A stretch of 64,000 bases of DNA from Tyto alba (GCF_018691265.1 NW_024881327.1:29336464-29400463); one strand, 5' to 3'. Positions 1 to 15,666 are shown, numbered from the stretch's first letter. Notes: generated from the sequence alone by a model not told the origin. Program-made: numbers and translations.

Positions 1-1041
<1,041 letters not shown>

Positions 1042-1640
1042 TAAGAGAGGAGGCAAATACAAGGGCACATGACACTGATATACTCAAAACAGCAAAGAAG
1101 GAAAAATCAGACAATCCTGTTTACACCCTTTTATAATAAACTAGCAGGGCATTCTTTAACACTGATACACAGCAAAATTAACCCAAGGAATATTTATAGC
1201 CTAATGTGTAGTAAGCATGTGGCACTCAAGGCCACAGTGCGTCATTGGAGTTAAAAGCTAACTGAGTTTCAGAATAGGTTTGAACATTTTGTAGGGCCAA
1301 GAACATCTACAGGTTAATTACACACAATACGAATACAAATGTGCTGTCAAGGATTTAACTTTTTTTTTGGAGTACTGATGCAACGTTGACTGAAAAAGTT
1401 AGGGAACAACTTTTCCACGAGAAGCCTGAGAAGGAGGGGGAGTTTTGCAAATATTTGACAATGTCAGAGTGAGGATGTTGGACAATCCAGAGAAAGGGTC
1501 CAGAATGAGAAGAATTATCTGTTGTGGCAGTTTATATTTAGGTTTTCTAAAACTGTTTGAAAGGCCTGGTACTGGGCTTTATAATGAAACATACAAAACA
1601 GGACTTTTTAAAGCCCAATTTAAAACATGTCTGTAGTATC

Positions 1641-1669
1641 AGCATCTGCATTTTATAAATACAGATGCT
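1641..1669. repeat. 29-base imperfect palindrome
   Basis: Arms AGCATCTG and CAGATGCT are perfectly complementary (8 bp). After one mismatch the inner ATTT/AAAT adds 4 more bp around a TAT centre. It lies in the last BEND4 intron and could fold as a short hairpin in DNA or pre-mRNA. It is too short for a typical miRNA precursor. Confidence 0.6.
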
Positions 1670-4000
1670 TATCATTTCTTTAATTAACTCATAGTCAATT
1701 CTATAGTATTTTGTGTATATTTATAGTATAAAATTTTGGTTGAACTGACTTCAAGAATGTTTTACTAATCAATGCAGTATAAAAAGCTGTATTTTGGTCA
1801 GTCAGTGATAAAAATATCTTTAGTCATCCAACTGGAGTCCAAAGTGGTTATACACATCAGATGGAGCATCTTCCCGTATAGGGTAGAGGAATCCAACAAG
1901 ACAAGTAGATAAGACTTGTGGTTGGGGAACACTGATGTAATCAGGTAAAAAAACTGCAGATTTTTACATACTGCTAAGTTAGGCAAAGGGTCTCTTTTTA
2001 CTACAAAGGAACCTGTTAACCTGTTATATGATACTCTACCAGACCTTATACTCCATCAGAGCTTAATAGAAGGGCAAGTCCGTTGCACACTGTGCTGCAC
2101 AGAGGTCTGGAGCAAGATTCAGGGTCCCAGAAGTTCTCCTGGAAGCTGAAGGCTGAATAAGAGTGCATTAACCATTTACTAAATTACTTTAAATTTCACT
2201 TAATAATTTATTCACAAGTAGAGTGCTAATACCCTTTTCTTCCCCTTTCTTCCCCCTGCCTCCCACCAAGACTAACAGTAAATCCACCTGTAGATGGACT
2301 TTTGCTTATGGCCACTCTCCTTTCTGGGGTCCTGGACATACAGAACATGGAGCGCTCCTGGGGAGAAAGAGAAAGGCCAGTTTCCTTAATTTGCAGAAGC
2401 TTGAAGAGGAAGCCAAAATGTTCAGTATCTAAGGACCAGTTAAGAAAGCAGAGTAGACAGCTCTCCCTTTGGGCTTTCGTGCGTGGGTGGGAACATGACA
2501 ACTGTCTCCGGTGCCAAGAGTTGGCCACTGGCTCCTACTCATTTGCAAGCCAAGGTAACAAGTGTCTGACTAATTCTCAGCACGTCTAATTATGCTTTCC
2601 CACCATAGCAGAGAGTACAAACTGCTTCTCTCTCTGCACTCAGAGTAGTTTAAACATCTATAAACATTTTTAATATATTCCTACAACTGACTGATGTCTG
2701 GAACCAGCTTTAAAGCAGCCTGGCATGCTTAAATTATAGCATTACTCCTTTACATGGTAAACATTTCTCTGAGAAAAACACCAGTCTGTGGAGCCCCATG
2801 TGAACATAACTAGGTAGGAATTACAGTTGCCTGTGTGGATTTCCAGGGAAATGAATTTAAAACTGAGATAGCTATCACTTGCAGACACACTGCTGGAGGA
2901 GCTATGCAAAAATCACGTCCTAATTGTCCAACAGATGAGATACCTTGCAGGCACGGGAACTCATGTAAAAGCACAGCATTCCCTGGTCTCGAGATGTGGT
3001 AACAGTAATGAAGTTACCTTACGCCACTTATTGTGCTGTTGGCTTGTCAACAGTAGAAAATAGAATTTTAAAATATCCTGGGACACACAATACTGCATGA
3101 GGGAATAACTAACGTTACAGAATAAATAAGAGGCTCAGTTTCCATATGAGGTGCAGTGTATCCAATATATCTAATAAGATGCCCTCACATTTAAAATCAT
3201 ATTTGGATGTTTCAAAGTCCAAATACACCTATTTGAGCTATGTCTAGCAGTTACAACTCCAGAATTAGTAAGGCGCCTTCTGCAAGTTTAGCATATTACA
3301 TGTCAAAGAATCTGAAAAAGAAATTATAAAAAATGTAATCATCACATACAACTAGCTGTATGTGGAAGCAGCAGCTACTTAAATAGCCAAATTACATGCA
3401 GTACAATCAATTTTCTCCTGCATTGAAACCTATTGCAAGGCTTCCCAAATTAGCCTTCTCATCTCATTTAGCTATTTCTAAGGCTAATTTAGTCTCTGAA
3501 AAACGGGTGTCAGATTCAGGAAGATGGAAAGAGCAGGACTTAAAATGAAAGATATTCCAAACAGAAAGGAGCACCAAACTGAAATAATAGTGACATTTTC
3601 AAGCAGGTTGTGGGCTACTGCAGCCTGCAGATGTTGAAGCAGCCAGCAGAGGGAGATCGTAAAGATCCACCAGAGTAGTCACCTTAAGGTATAAACACAC
3701 AACAGGTTTCAAATTAAATGCACCCCAGTTCATGTTAACTTTCACATGTATTGCACACGCTGAATCACAGACATCACTTTGAATTACTTCTTTTTATTTC
3801 CACAAGAAGGGAATTTATCTCCAGGTCCCATGCATCAGATAATTAGCTCAGTCATAACAACATACACTGCATGTGGAGAAACAGACTTGTACAGAAATAA
3901 AATGGGTCCAAGTGGCATTGTCATGGCATCCCCCATAAGGCTTTACTTCTGCTTAAGTAGAGCAGTAATGCCCCCTTTCTTATTTTCCATGAGCTTTTGA

Positions 4001-4282
<282 letters not shown>

Positions 4283-5322
4283 TGGCAGAGAGAAGAACCT
4301 CATACAACAGTAGCAACCACTTAATTTAGGAGAGACTATTTGTTATACATACTTACCCTGCTGTCATTTAAGAGTCCAAAGCATGTTTGAACACATACTA
4401 CATATATTTCAGCTTCTCTATCTTACCATGTCCCAGTTAACAGGAAGAAATCCATTTCAAGACCTGTTCTATGGGACTTCTCAGTGCCTATTATTTGCAA
4501 ATCCTTCATAGCACCCTCAAAGGGAAAATACAGTTTATTTCATCTAGTTCTATAGGAAAGGTCATTTAAAAACTAAAAAAATGTGAAAAGAAACAGCAGC
4601 TATTGTCTCATCAGCCTATTGATAACAAGCCCAAGTCTGGACCTAGAACAGCTGTGTACTATTTGCTTTCCCTGAGTAGGAGATGTAAGAACAAGTCTGC
4701 CCGCTTATAACAAAAAAAAGAAGTGGTCTCCCATTTCCTAACAGAAAATAATATAAATGCTACCTTAAAATACCACACAAGATGGAGAATTCAGGGACTT
4801 CCTTTAGCCAACTCTGCCAGGAAATTAAGCTTCCTGGGTAAAACAGCAGTGCTTGTCAACAGCAGAATCCTTCAAAGACCCAGAACAATAACAGGCACTT
4901 CTAATAGATAAAAATTGCTTTGTACATCTGATAGACACTATATTTATCTAGATTTCTAGGGGATTAGAGTTGATCATGACAGTTTTATTAAAACAGGATT
5001 GCTAAAAACAAATTGCCATTTCAGAAGACAGGTTTTGCTTTGTCTGTTCCTATTCTGCAGCCATATTATGTAGCTTTAGAGGTTTTAAATTGCCTTTTCT
5101 TGTTTTTGCTTTCATTTGTGTTTTATATCCATTCCGTGAAATAGATGAGGCAAGGTGCTGGCAATAACAGTCAGATGCTCAGTGTTGCATTCAGGGAGGG
5201 GTTGGGTAAGAAGACCTTAGTTTAAGCTTCTATTGTGAGTAAACACAGGGTTCAGACTAACTTAAGAGCTGTGCTAGAGCAGAATTCAGTGGTGCACAAC
5301 ATTGGAAGCAGATACCAACTTT

Positions 5323-5336
5323 AAAAAAAAAAAAAA
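5323..5336 (+). repeat. poly(A) tract (14)
   Basis: A pure A run in the BEND4 3' UTR. No retroposed body was recognised upstream of it. Confidence 0.9.
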
Positions 5337-7810
5337 TCAGTCCACTGAAAACCTTTGAAAGCTTAGGAGTCTGTTGTCCCTCCAAATTGATGCACTCCAG
5401 AAATATGCAATGCCAAAGAAACGATACCCTTTCCTTTCCATGTCAGGGTGTTTCCATCTCCTCACCCTTTCTGGTCGCTCAGGCCAGTGCTGGCATTCTT
5501 CACAGCCTGAACCAGCTCTCTTTGAGGCAACATTTCCCCACTGGCAGGTACAGGGAACTGTTTTTTGGAAAGAAAGTTCACTTCACTTTTGACCATCTTT
5601 AGTGCTACCTCATCAGCGTTGACTCTCCTGAACGCGTATCTCATACTCCCCAGCTTTCCCAATCGCCTTGTGCAAGCCACGAGAGAAGCTACTAATTGCT
5701 CCTTCTGCCCTTCTCCTCTCCTTCCTGACCTCCCTCTGTGCCAGGCAGGACAGGAGACACCCAACCCCTTCCTCAAAGATCAGGAAGGGCCCTCTGGAGC
5801 AAAGCGCTCCTCCAGCTCCAGCCTGGCCGCGGGTGGAGGACTGAGGCAGTCCCCCCAAGGTCAGCTCGCCCACCTGACAGCTTCTTCCCACCATCTGCCT
5901 CCTCTTTGCTTGAGTTTGGGACCGATCTCTCACGGCCGGCCTGTGGGGCATCGGGACATGGGCTCCACTGTGCACCGCTGTAGACAGGACCTCACTCAGC
6001 CAGGATATGCTTTAGGCCCTTAAATGTCCAATACCTGTTGATTAATTTTATTTGCGGTGATTTTTAAAAGGGGGTTGAAAGGCACTCACTTGCCCCAGAA
6101 TAACTCATTTATTTTCTAAAAGTGAAATAAGCGGTTTAGTCACACTGGACCTCACCAGGCCAAGGGGTTGGGTACAGCATCCCTCATTACGGGCAGGAGG
6201 TGACTTTCTTTGAGCAGTCAGTGGTGTGTGGTGTCCTCCGGAGGAGAAAGTCAGTGTATAGAAATGTCACAGTACAGATATCCTATAGTAGCTTTTCGGT
6301 GTTGAACTTACACTTTTTTTAAAAGAACTATAATAGACGATGTTACATTGCTCAGATGGTGTAAGTCTTGCTGGTCTATGTTTAATGTGGTGACACTTGC
6401 CAGAACTACTTGGTAAAACATGTCAGAACGTGTGAGTCAACATTATACTGTAAATTTGTCCACAGCAATATGTATCATGCTGTATTTTTGTAAACCTTGT
6501 GATGGCTTCCTTTCAAATGTTTAATTGTATGAGGTTAAAAATATGAACGCTTCATTTTTAACAGTCACTGAACAGAATTACTGAACAGACCTCTCTCACT
6601 TACTAACCTAAAGATTTGCTGAAATAACTAGTAAGCCTAGCTTTATTTTTAGTGTACAAAGTGTAGCCAGCGTCCGAACCACTCACAGTCCTCTGCTCTC
6701 ATATTGTGCAAAATAACCAAATGTATAGTTTGATCCTGAAAGACACTTTGGCGCTCGAAATGGCTTTGCAGGTTTGGACCTTTCTTTACAAGCAAAATTT
6801 TGCCCTCAGTTGCTTGTGTGCACTGGCCAGTGATATGAATCATAGTCACAGACAGGCATTAGCAGACACCAGCTCATCTTTTTTTTTGTTCATGTTTGAT
6901 TTTAAAATAACAGAGTACAACAACTGTTTTCAGTTGTCTTTGTCATCATGGCCACTCGACTCTTGACCCAGCCCTTTCATTTAAAAAAAACCCAAACCTT
7001 TCATAGATGATTTGGATTAATTCATTCATAAAGCATTATAAATCCATACACATTGAAGTGTCTATATATCTGCAAGACTTTAGGTATAAGGCTACAGGAC
7101 CTGAAATAATAGATAGCACGTAAGCCCTTGCAGAGCGAGATACCCATATTTAAGCAGTGTGCCTGGTAAGTCAGCACATCCCTTCCCAGCTCTGGATGTA
7201 GGCAGCAGGCTTGCGACAGAAGGAAGCCGCTATCTATCATGTCACTCCAGAAAGTCCCAGGAGGATAGAGATTCCTGTCTTATCCTACCATGCTCTTTAA
7301 TCTGACTGTCATTTATGTATCTGCCTTCTCTCAAACTTTGTGTAGCAGTACCGCACGCCCATCTGTGCCAACATGCCTTCGCTATATTTTCTATGACAAA
7401 TATTTGTGAAGAAACTGTGATTAAAAAACCATTAATCCTGATATTTTTATTGTTATGGTGTAGTTAATTCTATGAATACTTTCTAATGATGATTGTACTG
7501 TGTAGAGTAAGTACAGGTTAGGGATAGACCTTTACCAGATATTGTACAAAAAAAAGTGCATAGTGTAATATAGACTAGTAAGGTTTTTGTGACAATTTCT
7601 ATAGGATGTGTGAATTGTTTTCTATGTGGCAACACACATTTCTTTTAAAGAATATGAAATCTTAGAGAATTTTTTAAACAGTCAATATTTTTTAATTATA
7701 AAGACATTTGTTACCTACAGTTTACTATTTCAGGTGTTAATTCTAATTTGAATATTGGTTTTATTACTACATACCTCCAGTTCCATTTGTTCTGTTGCAT
7801 AAAAATGCAC

Positions 7811-7816
7811 AATAAA
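7811..7816 (+). terminator. BEND4: candidate BEND4 polyadenylation signal
   Basis: A canonical AATAAA hexamer on the BEND4 strand, followed about 45 bases later by the GT-rich TTGTTGTGTCAGTGTGACAG, which would serve as the downstream element. Cleavage would fall at about 7830-7850. Other sites could also be used. Confidence 0.5.
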
Positions 7817-10306
7817 AGTTAGTCTCTGGTTAACTTGTCTCTGTCTTTCTCTATAGACATTGTTGTGTCAGTGTGACAGCAGTCACAACTGGTTCTCACT
7901 ATAAATATATATATTAAAAGTTTTAGACTTAGATTTATATAAAAGGCTAGAGGGTCGTCTTTTGCATTAAATGCTTGTTTGGTATGAAGCACTGGCAAAG
8001 ACAGTGAAAGATTATGAACAATTCAAGTATGAATATAATATAAATAATTTTCACCTCAAAATATAACCACATATATTTATGTGCTGGTTAGATAGAAAGA
8101 CTGCTCAGAGAAAGTAACCACCTGCAAACTTAAGACCTGGATTTTCAAGCGATGACGTTTAAATCCCATTTTAATTCAAAATTCAGTGATGGCTGAATGT
8201 CTCCTGTTCTCTTAAATGCTTTAGAAAATCCTGACTCCAAATAATTTGTAGAGGAATTACAGTGACAAACATTCACCACGGCAAACCCCTTCTGCTGGGC
8301 TGTGAAGCAAGACGGGCCTGACCGCGGGCTGGTGTCATCCATTACAAATGGTTGCTAAATATTTGCATTATAAAACAATGCTTTTAGGTGCCTATAATGT
8401 AAAACTAACTGGGGTTGGGCTGGTGTTTTCTAGATCAGGGACTCCAGCATACTGTATTTTCTGTGAAAATCCTCATTAGTGAAAAACCTTTATTAGTGAA
8501 GCCCTCACCAAAATAATTTCAGGTGATTCTGAGGAATGTAGGTAAAAACAACCTGTGTTAAACCCTCTGAAAAAAATTATAATTAACTTCTCTTTGGAAA
8601 GCTCTGACTTCCCAGACTTTTGGGCAATGACTTGAAATGCCAGAGGCAGAAGTGAATAGGGATGAGCTATGGAGAAACCAACAGGGTGATGGGGCAGTAC
8701 AGGCAAGAAACCGGCAGGGAAAGCTGACAGGGAAGGAGAGCATGTAGGTAAACAACCCGAAGCAGCAACTGGGGTTTTGAAGCTTGGAAAGAACCCCAGA
8801 GAGATTAGGTTTAACAGCGGAATCTGTAAGAGGCTGACAAATCTGAGAGGTAGCAACTGGGCTGGAAAGGCAGAGAGAAGGGGTTAGGAAGAGGTCCCTG
8901 GGGTGGGGGAGAACCAGAACTGAAGGGCAGTACAGCTGGGGGGTATAATTCAGTAATGTTGCATTTTGTCACTCTTGCACTAAATACCTTGTTAAACATA
9001 CTGGCAAGGCAATAGTCAAACCGTGCTCCTGCTCTGCCACAGTGCTGGTCCGTACAGCACGGCCCGCTGCTGCTGGCAGTTACGCCTTTGCTCAAGTACT
9101 AAGATGTCCCCGAAGAGGATCTTTAAGGTCAAAGTCAGCCATTGATTCTCCTGCATATGAAGGAATTGTTTTTACCTTATTTGCTGAGAACAAGCTCATG
9201 TGCAAGCTCACATTATAAAAGTCTTTGTAATCTTGTTTTAATAAGACTACTCAAATTGCAAAAATCTAGTCGTCCGGGTTCAGCTAGACAGCAATTTCTG
9301 TTTTCTCTACCACTTTCCCTCTGCTGGGGCACTTCTGTGACCAATGCCAGTGGAAGGAGGAGTGTCAGAGCAGGAAGTGCTTCCATCACAGCGAGGAGAC
9401 CGAAACATCAGAGTCCCGGGGAACACAGCATGAGGTGGCATGTTTCAACCTTTAGCCCACTGCGCCTAAAACTGAGATAGTTCTACCACTTCTTTCATAG
9501 GGGTTTGGTGAAGATTAATGCTACCAAGGAACCAGAGCTATAGCGCTACAGACAACAGAGAAGCCCTTGAGATCAAACAATGAGGATAAAACAAAATAAC
9601 AAATCACTGCTGAAGGAGCAGCATCCTCCTGTGGGAGGCTGGGGTGCTGGGCAACAGCAGCATTGTAAAGTAGACATTATGGACTCCAATACAGAAAGAG
9701 ACTGAGATACCTTTTGCACAGCAGCATTAATTTTTCTCTCTCCTAACATCCAAGGCCTAAAAATACTCCCTTCACAATGTTCCCTTCTCATAGCTTTGCA
9801 ATCAACCAGCTCACACAGCATGGACAACAATGCAAGATGAGTACTGAATTGCAAAGTTTAACTTTGGTTTGTAAACATGCACGTAGATGATATTAAAAAA
9901 CAAAACAAAATAAAAAAAAAAAAAACAGGGAAGAAAGACCTCATCTTTCCTTACCTGGCACTTATGCTCATCTGCACCATGGGTGACTACAAATGGTCCC
10001 CAGGTGCTTCAGCAGGAGGAAAGCATGAATACAGCTGCAGGTGACAATCAAATAAATCTTGGTTATTGATACAGCAAACCAATACCACTGATGTGACTTG
10101 AGCACTCGAGTGGGGCCTGTTTAAATCAAAGGCTCTGTCTTGGTTATTTCCTAGCAAGTTCATACATGAACAGTTCTCCACAGATAAATCCTCCCTGCTG
10201 CAGCATGGAGTCCCTTGGAATACTTGACAGATCTCTGTATATGACCTTGCTCGGTGAATACAAAAAGTATAAAAGCAGCTTCTACTGCAGATGTATGGTG
10301 TTAAGG

Positions 10307-10324
10307 AAAAAAAAAAAAAAAAAA
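10307..10324 (+). repeat. poly(A) tract (18)
   Basis: A pure A run in the intergenic region. The preceding sequence is not a recognised retroelement. Confidence 0.9.
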
Positions 10325-12575
10325 TCCACACCAGCAGATTAATTACCTGAGTCAAGAGAAAAAAACCTGACATGAATTTACATAACAGTGTTGGGAAAAA
10401 GCTAAAAAAACCTTTTGTCCTTAAAAACACTTTAAACTCTCCCATTCATCTGGCAGATATAATTGCCACAACCAAGGCAGTCTTTGTAGGAAAATGGAAA
10501 GAAACGGGTTTGCTAATGACTTAAAGTAGTTTCTCGTTAGAAAAGTTAATATTAAATTTAGTTCCTATTTAGGAACAGGGTCAGTAGTACAGCAGAAAAT
10601 TTCTAATTAAGCCTTTCAAAAATGCCTTGTAGTAACATGAATGAAAAACTGAAAAGTCTTCTTGCAAAAGGAGGTGAACCTGAAAGAGACAACAACTGAA
10701 CTACATACTGAACTGACAGAAAGCCGGATTTCTTCATAAAGTATAACCCAAGAAGCAGAGCAGCAAGCAGTTCTAACGGTCTCTTGACAAAAGGAATGTG
10801 AAGGAAACACCCAGTCTACCTTTCCCATCCACAGCATCAGAAAGGAAGTTCCAGGGTGAGACTGATCTCCAAGACAAAAATACTAACCTTGGCACGTTTG
10901 TAACCCCCCCAAATGCTAGCCAGGTCATCACTGCACATCTCCCCCGGCGATCCAGAAGTGCCCAACTGTCTAGTGAGCAGATGCAGCTCGTAGACTTTGG
11001 AATCGGTATCCTCCACCCAAACCCCTCATTTTGAACCAGCTGGAGAGTGAAGCTATATAATGAAGGTCAGAACAAGGGAAATCAGTGCACAAAGGAGAAG
11101 GAGCAGAAAGGGGCAAAGCTCGCAAGCTTTGCACAGGCCTAAGCAAAGCAGTCCTTTGCTAAATTCTCTGTGATGAGATGGTACAAGTATTTACCTAAGT
11201 TCTTAGTGGAAGCAACAGATCTGAGCTGTTTAGAGAAGCTGGGGACAATTAGGTACTAAGAAAGCTTAGCCTTCTTCAATGGCAGAAGAAAGAACAAAGG
11301 TCCTCCTATTTATGGTCGGATGGAATTAAGAAATGTGAACAGCATTATCTATTTAGGAGCTTCACTCCAGCAACAGAAGTAAGTTTTTTGGGTCATAAGT
11401 AGGCCTATCATGGAGATTTTGTACAACCGCTACTTGCAAGAACATGGTCTCATTCAAATTCAGCAACTACCAAAGCAAACATTATTTTATGTCTATTGCC
11501 ATGGGACCAAATCTTAAAGGCAGAGATCTCATTCAACATTAAGAAAAAAACCACCACCATAAATGTGGCTCCTCCTCTCTCATCCATTTTTCTCTTTATC
11601 TCTTGTATTTAATCGACCAATACCTGCTGAAGGAAATTAAAGGCTGCAAAAAGACTTCTCCCATGAGAAACTCATCCCCAGGACTAGACTTGAGGTGCCT
11701 TGCCCGTGCCTCAATCTTAGTCTAAGGCTAGGGTTGACAGACCACCATGGCAAGAGGGAGGTATATGATTTTCATTGTTCTCTGCTCACTGCTGTTCTGC
11801 TGGGGATACATAATTCTGGTCCTTTTTCCAGGTGGAGCTGGGCTAAAAAAATGGGCTGTCAAGAGAAACTGAGAGCTGCCAAAAGAATTCTCCCACTGAG
11901 GAATTCATCTGAGCTCAGCCCTGGATGTCTTGCTTAGGCATCAACTTTTGGTAAGGATTAACATACCTTTCATTTAACTTCATTAAGTTCAATAAACTTT
12001 GTCATAAATCTATTCAAACTTCTTCCTGCTGGGAAGAGCATCCCTCCCATTACTGTTATCTTCTTTAGCTTCTACCGTAACACCTGATGGTATAGCTCAG
12101 GTATCCCCTTGTAACGTGTCTTGCTTAATATACTTGTGAAGTTACCTGTTTCAGCACCATTTTCCCTACCTTCTTCCTCTGTCAGTCAGTCTGCATGACT
12201 AGAGACACAAGAGCAGCCACACAGCATTGAGCTACGGGTCTGTTAAACCTCTCTATGCTGCCTCTGATGGCAGTCAGATGAGAACATAGAGGAGAACACA
12301 GACAACCACAAGTTTGGTCTTCTCAAAGCCACAGCCTCACTGAAATGTCTTCCTTTCATCAACATTTCCAAATTGTCCATATTCATTAGAATCTTCTTCC
12401 ACAGTATTTTATTTTTGCTAAGTTATCTCTTTCATGAGAAACACAATCAGCAAGGTACAAATCTACAACCAAAGATACCTACATACAATTATAACATGCA
12501 GAGACACAAGTTCACATATGAATTTGTATGTGCATCAAATGCAAGATGGATTTTACTACTGCAGCTTGCTTTGGG

Positions 12576-12662
12576 AAAAAAAAAAAAAAAAAAAACAAAA
12601 AACAAAACAAAACAAAAAACCAAAACAAAACAAAAAAAAAACCAACAACCCAAAACAAAACA
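12576..12662 (+). repeat. A20 tract plus CAAAA-type A-rich simple repeat
   Basis: A run of about 20 A followed by some 65 bases of degenerate CAAAA/CAAAAA units. It looks like an expanded A-rich tail, but no retroelement body is recognisable to its left. The reading frames through it are only Lys/Asn/Gln/Thr-rich artefacts. Confidence 0.85.
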
Positions 12663-13281
12663 TTTCAACCCTAAACATAATGCTTTGTGTATCTAGAGTG
12701 GCCTGATTTACTTCAATGGTAAACTGCAGTTCAATCAGTATTTCTAGAAAAAAAATTTCTCTGAAACACTGAGCATCAGTTTACACTAGAGCATGGAGTA
12801 GCATTTAAACCACCTCTTTTGTAGGAACGAGGGCCTAGAAAAGATCCTACTAAGCCCCGATTCAGCACCAGAAGAACTGAAGGAATCTAAATTAAAAAAA
12901 AAAATAAAAATCACTACATAACTTATGTCCCTTTCCTAAGGTTTTCAAGAATATTAATTCAAATGCTACAGGGATGTTTACTTTCCATGTCCTTGAACAG
13001 GTCTGTTAAGATCACCTCTAAACAGCTGACTGACAGGTCAGCTTCAACCCATTACCAACCATTTAACCCAATTATTTAAGAATGACCCTTCAATAAATGC
13101 CACAAATAGTAAATAAAAAAAGGATTTTGAAGATTCCAGGTTACATTTTGTGAAAAGACAGAGCCCTCTCCCTCTTTCGAAGTGGCTGAGACCATCTGGC
13201 TCGTTATTCAGACAGCCCAAAAGACAGTCCAATATTTCAACTTTTCCTTGCTCAGGCAGAGTTTGTGCCATTTGGTTAATT

Positions 13282-13345
13282 AAAAAAAAAAAAAAAAACA
13301 AAACAACAAACCCACCCAAAAAAAACACAAGAAACAAACCAACCA
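13282..13345 (+). repeat. A17 tract and A/C-rich simple repeat
   Basis: A run of 17 A followed by AAC, CCA and AAAC-type units. It resembles the A-rich block at 12.6 kb in composition and orientation. Confidence 0.85.
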
Positions 13346-13680
13346 AAACTGTTGCCAATGGTATCGCCACCCAAAAATAATGTTGCTGAACATGGGAGAT
13401 GAGTTTGTGACATGTAGCCTTTTACAATCTGAACACCACACATTACTGCCCAGTGTCCCTGCAAGAACCCTTAAGAAAGGGAGTCTATTAACTATGAGAT
13501 AAAACATCTTTAGCAATCAAGACATATGCTGCATATCCAAAATCTTTCCTGAAATATGATGCTTGACCACCTTATTTCTGACATCTGATACTATATAGAC
13601 AAAAACTCCAGTTTTTCAAGTTTCTCCACTTTATCGCCCAGACTTCTTGCATTTTTCTCTTCTTTCCAGCCACGTATAGA

Positions 13681-13694
13681 TTTTTTTTTTTTTT
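13681..13694 (+). repeat. poly(T) tract (14)
   Basis: A pure T run, one of only two T runs of 14 or more on the plus strand of this window. Confidence 0.9.
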
Positions 13695-14847
13695 AGCCCA
13701 ATTAATTCTTTCCATAACTGGATAAATCACCAGTTTTCAGCAGTATTAGTGATACAAAGTGGCACTTTAATGAACCGGACAGTATGTTAAATCCTTTCAA
13801 AGCTGATTAATTTCAAGTGAACAATAGCTAGCTTTTTCTTAAGAGGCTGGGACAGCTTTGCTGGGATTGTCAAACTACAGTTATTATGCAAGTCTAATAC
13901 ATAAACCCAGCCCCTTCAAGAAATTCACCACACCCTTGACTATACACCGACATGCAACCCATCTGTCTTACTACCTTTCTTCACATCGTCCTTACATCTG
14001 GATCAGGACTGGTAGATCAAACTGGAGCCAGTCAGAGAGAGCTCACTCTGTACTGGGGAAGGAACTGCGCTCTTTGGGGGGAAACAGGACAAAAGGCACA
14101 GTTGCCAATGAAGTACAGAGTATAAATACAGCTTGGCTATCCTAGACAAGGATAGCTCACGTACTGAGTGCATGCTATTTAACAGAGTGTGTACTGTCAA
14201 CATCATAAACCAAATAACTAGTACAAATAGATCGATAAAAACTTTGTTTTGCATCCATAAAATACTGTTACGTCTATTTTGAATTTGGAAACGTAAGAAA
14301 TCAACTGCTTAAAACCAGTGTTATTGCTTACCTTTACAATATACATATAATCCCTTGAATTAACAGAACAGAACCTTTACCAGCTATGTAATATTTTACT
14401 GAGTAATTACAACTTCCAGACGTTTTACAGGATGCACTGTATTCAAGTATAATTACAAAAGAAAGAACATATGCGGAGAAATATTTCAATGTCTGCACCT
14501 CACAAATCAAAATTACTTCCCCACACTAATAGGAAGTAACCAAGACACAGAATGCAAAAGCCAAAACAACAAAAAACACTGGGGGATGGGGGAAAGAAAT
14601 ACATTTGACTAAAAGGCTGCATGGAAAAACATACTTCATACTTTGAGATTGCCCTTTGAAAGTTCTACCACCAGTCAAAATCCTCACCATTGACTTTCAG
14701 ATATAATACAATTTTGGCAATAGCCAAAATGCTTTCCAAATGCTTTAAGCATTTTCCAAGTGTTTCTTCTCACATAGTTCTTCAGCATCTTTAACTTGAA
14801 GAGAAACTTACCAAAAAAACTTTATATTACATCATTTATACAACATC

Positions 14848-14864
14848 TTTTTTTTTTTTTTTTT
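14848..14864 (+). repeat. poly(T) tract (17)
   Basis: A pure T run, the longest on the plus strand here. No retroelement was recognised on its right, where a minus-strand insertion body would lie. Confidence 0.9.
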
Positions 14865-15666
14865 CATCTTCAGATTTGAAGCAGCTGATCACAACCTCAA
14901 GTTTTAAATACAGGTTAAATTTAGGTGACAAAAATCAAATGTATCCTAGAGTGTGGAGCTGTATTCCACTATTTTAACAGACACCTTCTCCCCATAACAG
15001 CCCTAGGAGCGCTAGCAATACAAAAATTTGACCAGGCTTACTATTAGTGTAACACTTATAAAAAGTAACCAAGACATTTTATTTTAATTGGCGGCTTTGA
15101 TTTACACAGAAAAACTTGTCCTCAAGAGCCTCATGTAATAAAGGATAGAATGACAATTTTCTGCCTATGTGTTATAATCTGTTATAGTGGCTGTCTGTGG
15201 TATTTAAAAAATGTACATCCTTTTCACATTACGTTTTCTTTAACTCCTTTTCAGAATGTGATGATTTAAGTAGAAATCTTGCTTATCCACAGACATTTAA
15301 GCAACTTGAAAAATATGGACTAACATTCACCAATTATTACAGTCCATTGCAAGAATTCTGTAGACCTGATAACACTGCACCTTTTTTTTTTTTCCACAAC
15401 ATCTTCAGTATAGTGCTTCAATCATTTTCTGGCTGAAAGAATCAATTCATTTTCTCTTCAAGTCACTCCAGCTCCCATTTCCACAATTAAAATTACTCAC
15501 TCTCCACTCACCAAATACGTACCTCACCAACAAAGCTCCAGACTGAAATTACACCATCACCCTTTGCAACAAGACTAAGTTTTCAGAGGGCAAATAGGTT
15601 TATACCTGCCAGACTGAATGTCATATTAAGGAAGAGCTAAATGGAGGTACTGATTTTCATCACAGG

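Larger units (their letters stand above)
4283..7840 (+). other. BEND4: BEND4 3' untranslated region (end inferred)
   Basis: Downstream of the BEND4 stop there is no further coding exon. The first AATAAA that is well followed by a GT-rich stretch is at 7811-7816, so the 3' UTR is likely about 3.5 kb. Much of 6.3-7.8 kb is AT-rich and looks like a vertebrate 3' UTR. A GC-richer section at about 5.6-6.0 kb has open frames on both strands without recognisable products. The exact 3' end is inferred, not seen. Confidence 0.6.

Noticed and set aside
5565..6023. 152-codon plus-strand frame as an additional BEND4 exon
   Set aside because: BEND4 already terminates at 4282 with the expected C-terminus, and no acceptor with matching phase was evident.
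8476..9480. Several frames of 65-126 codons in the intergenic region
   Set aside because: Overlapping frames on both strands without domain or conserved motif; length is within chance for 64 kb.
12373..12706. Lys/Asn/Gln-rich ORFs at 12.4-12.7 kb
   Set aside because: They are translations of a poly(A)/CAAAA simple repeat.
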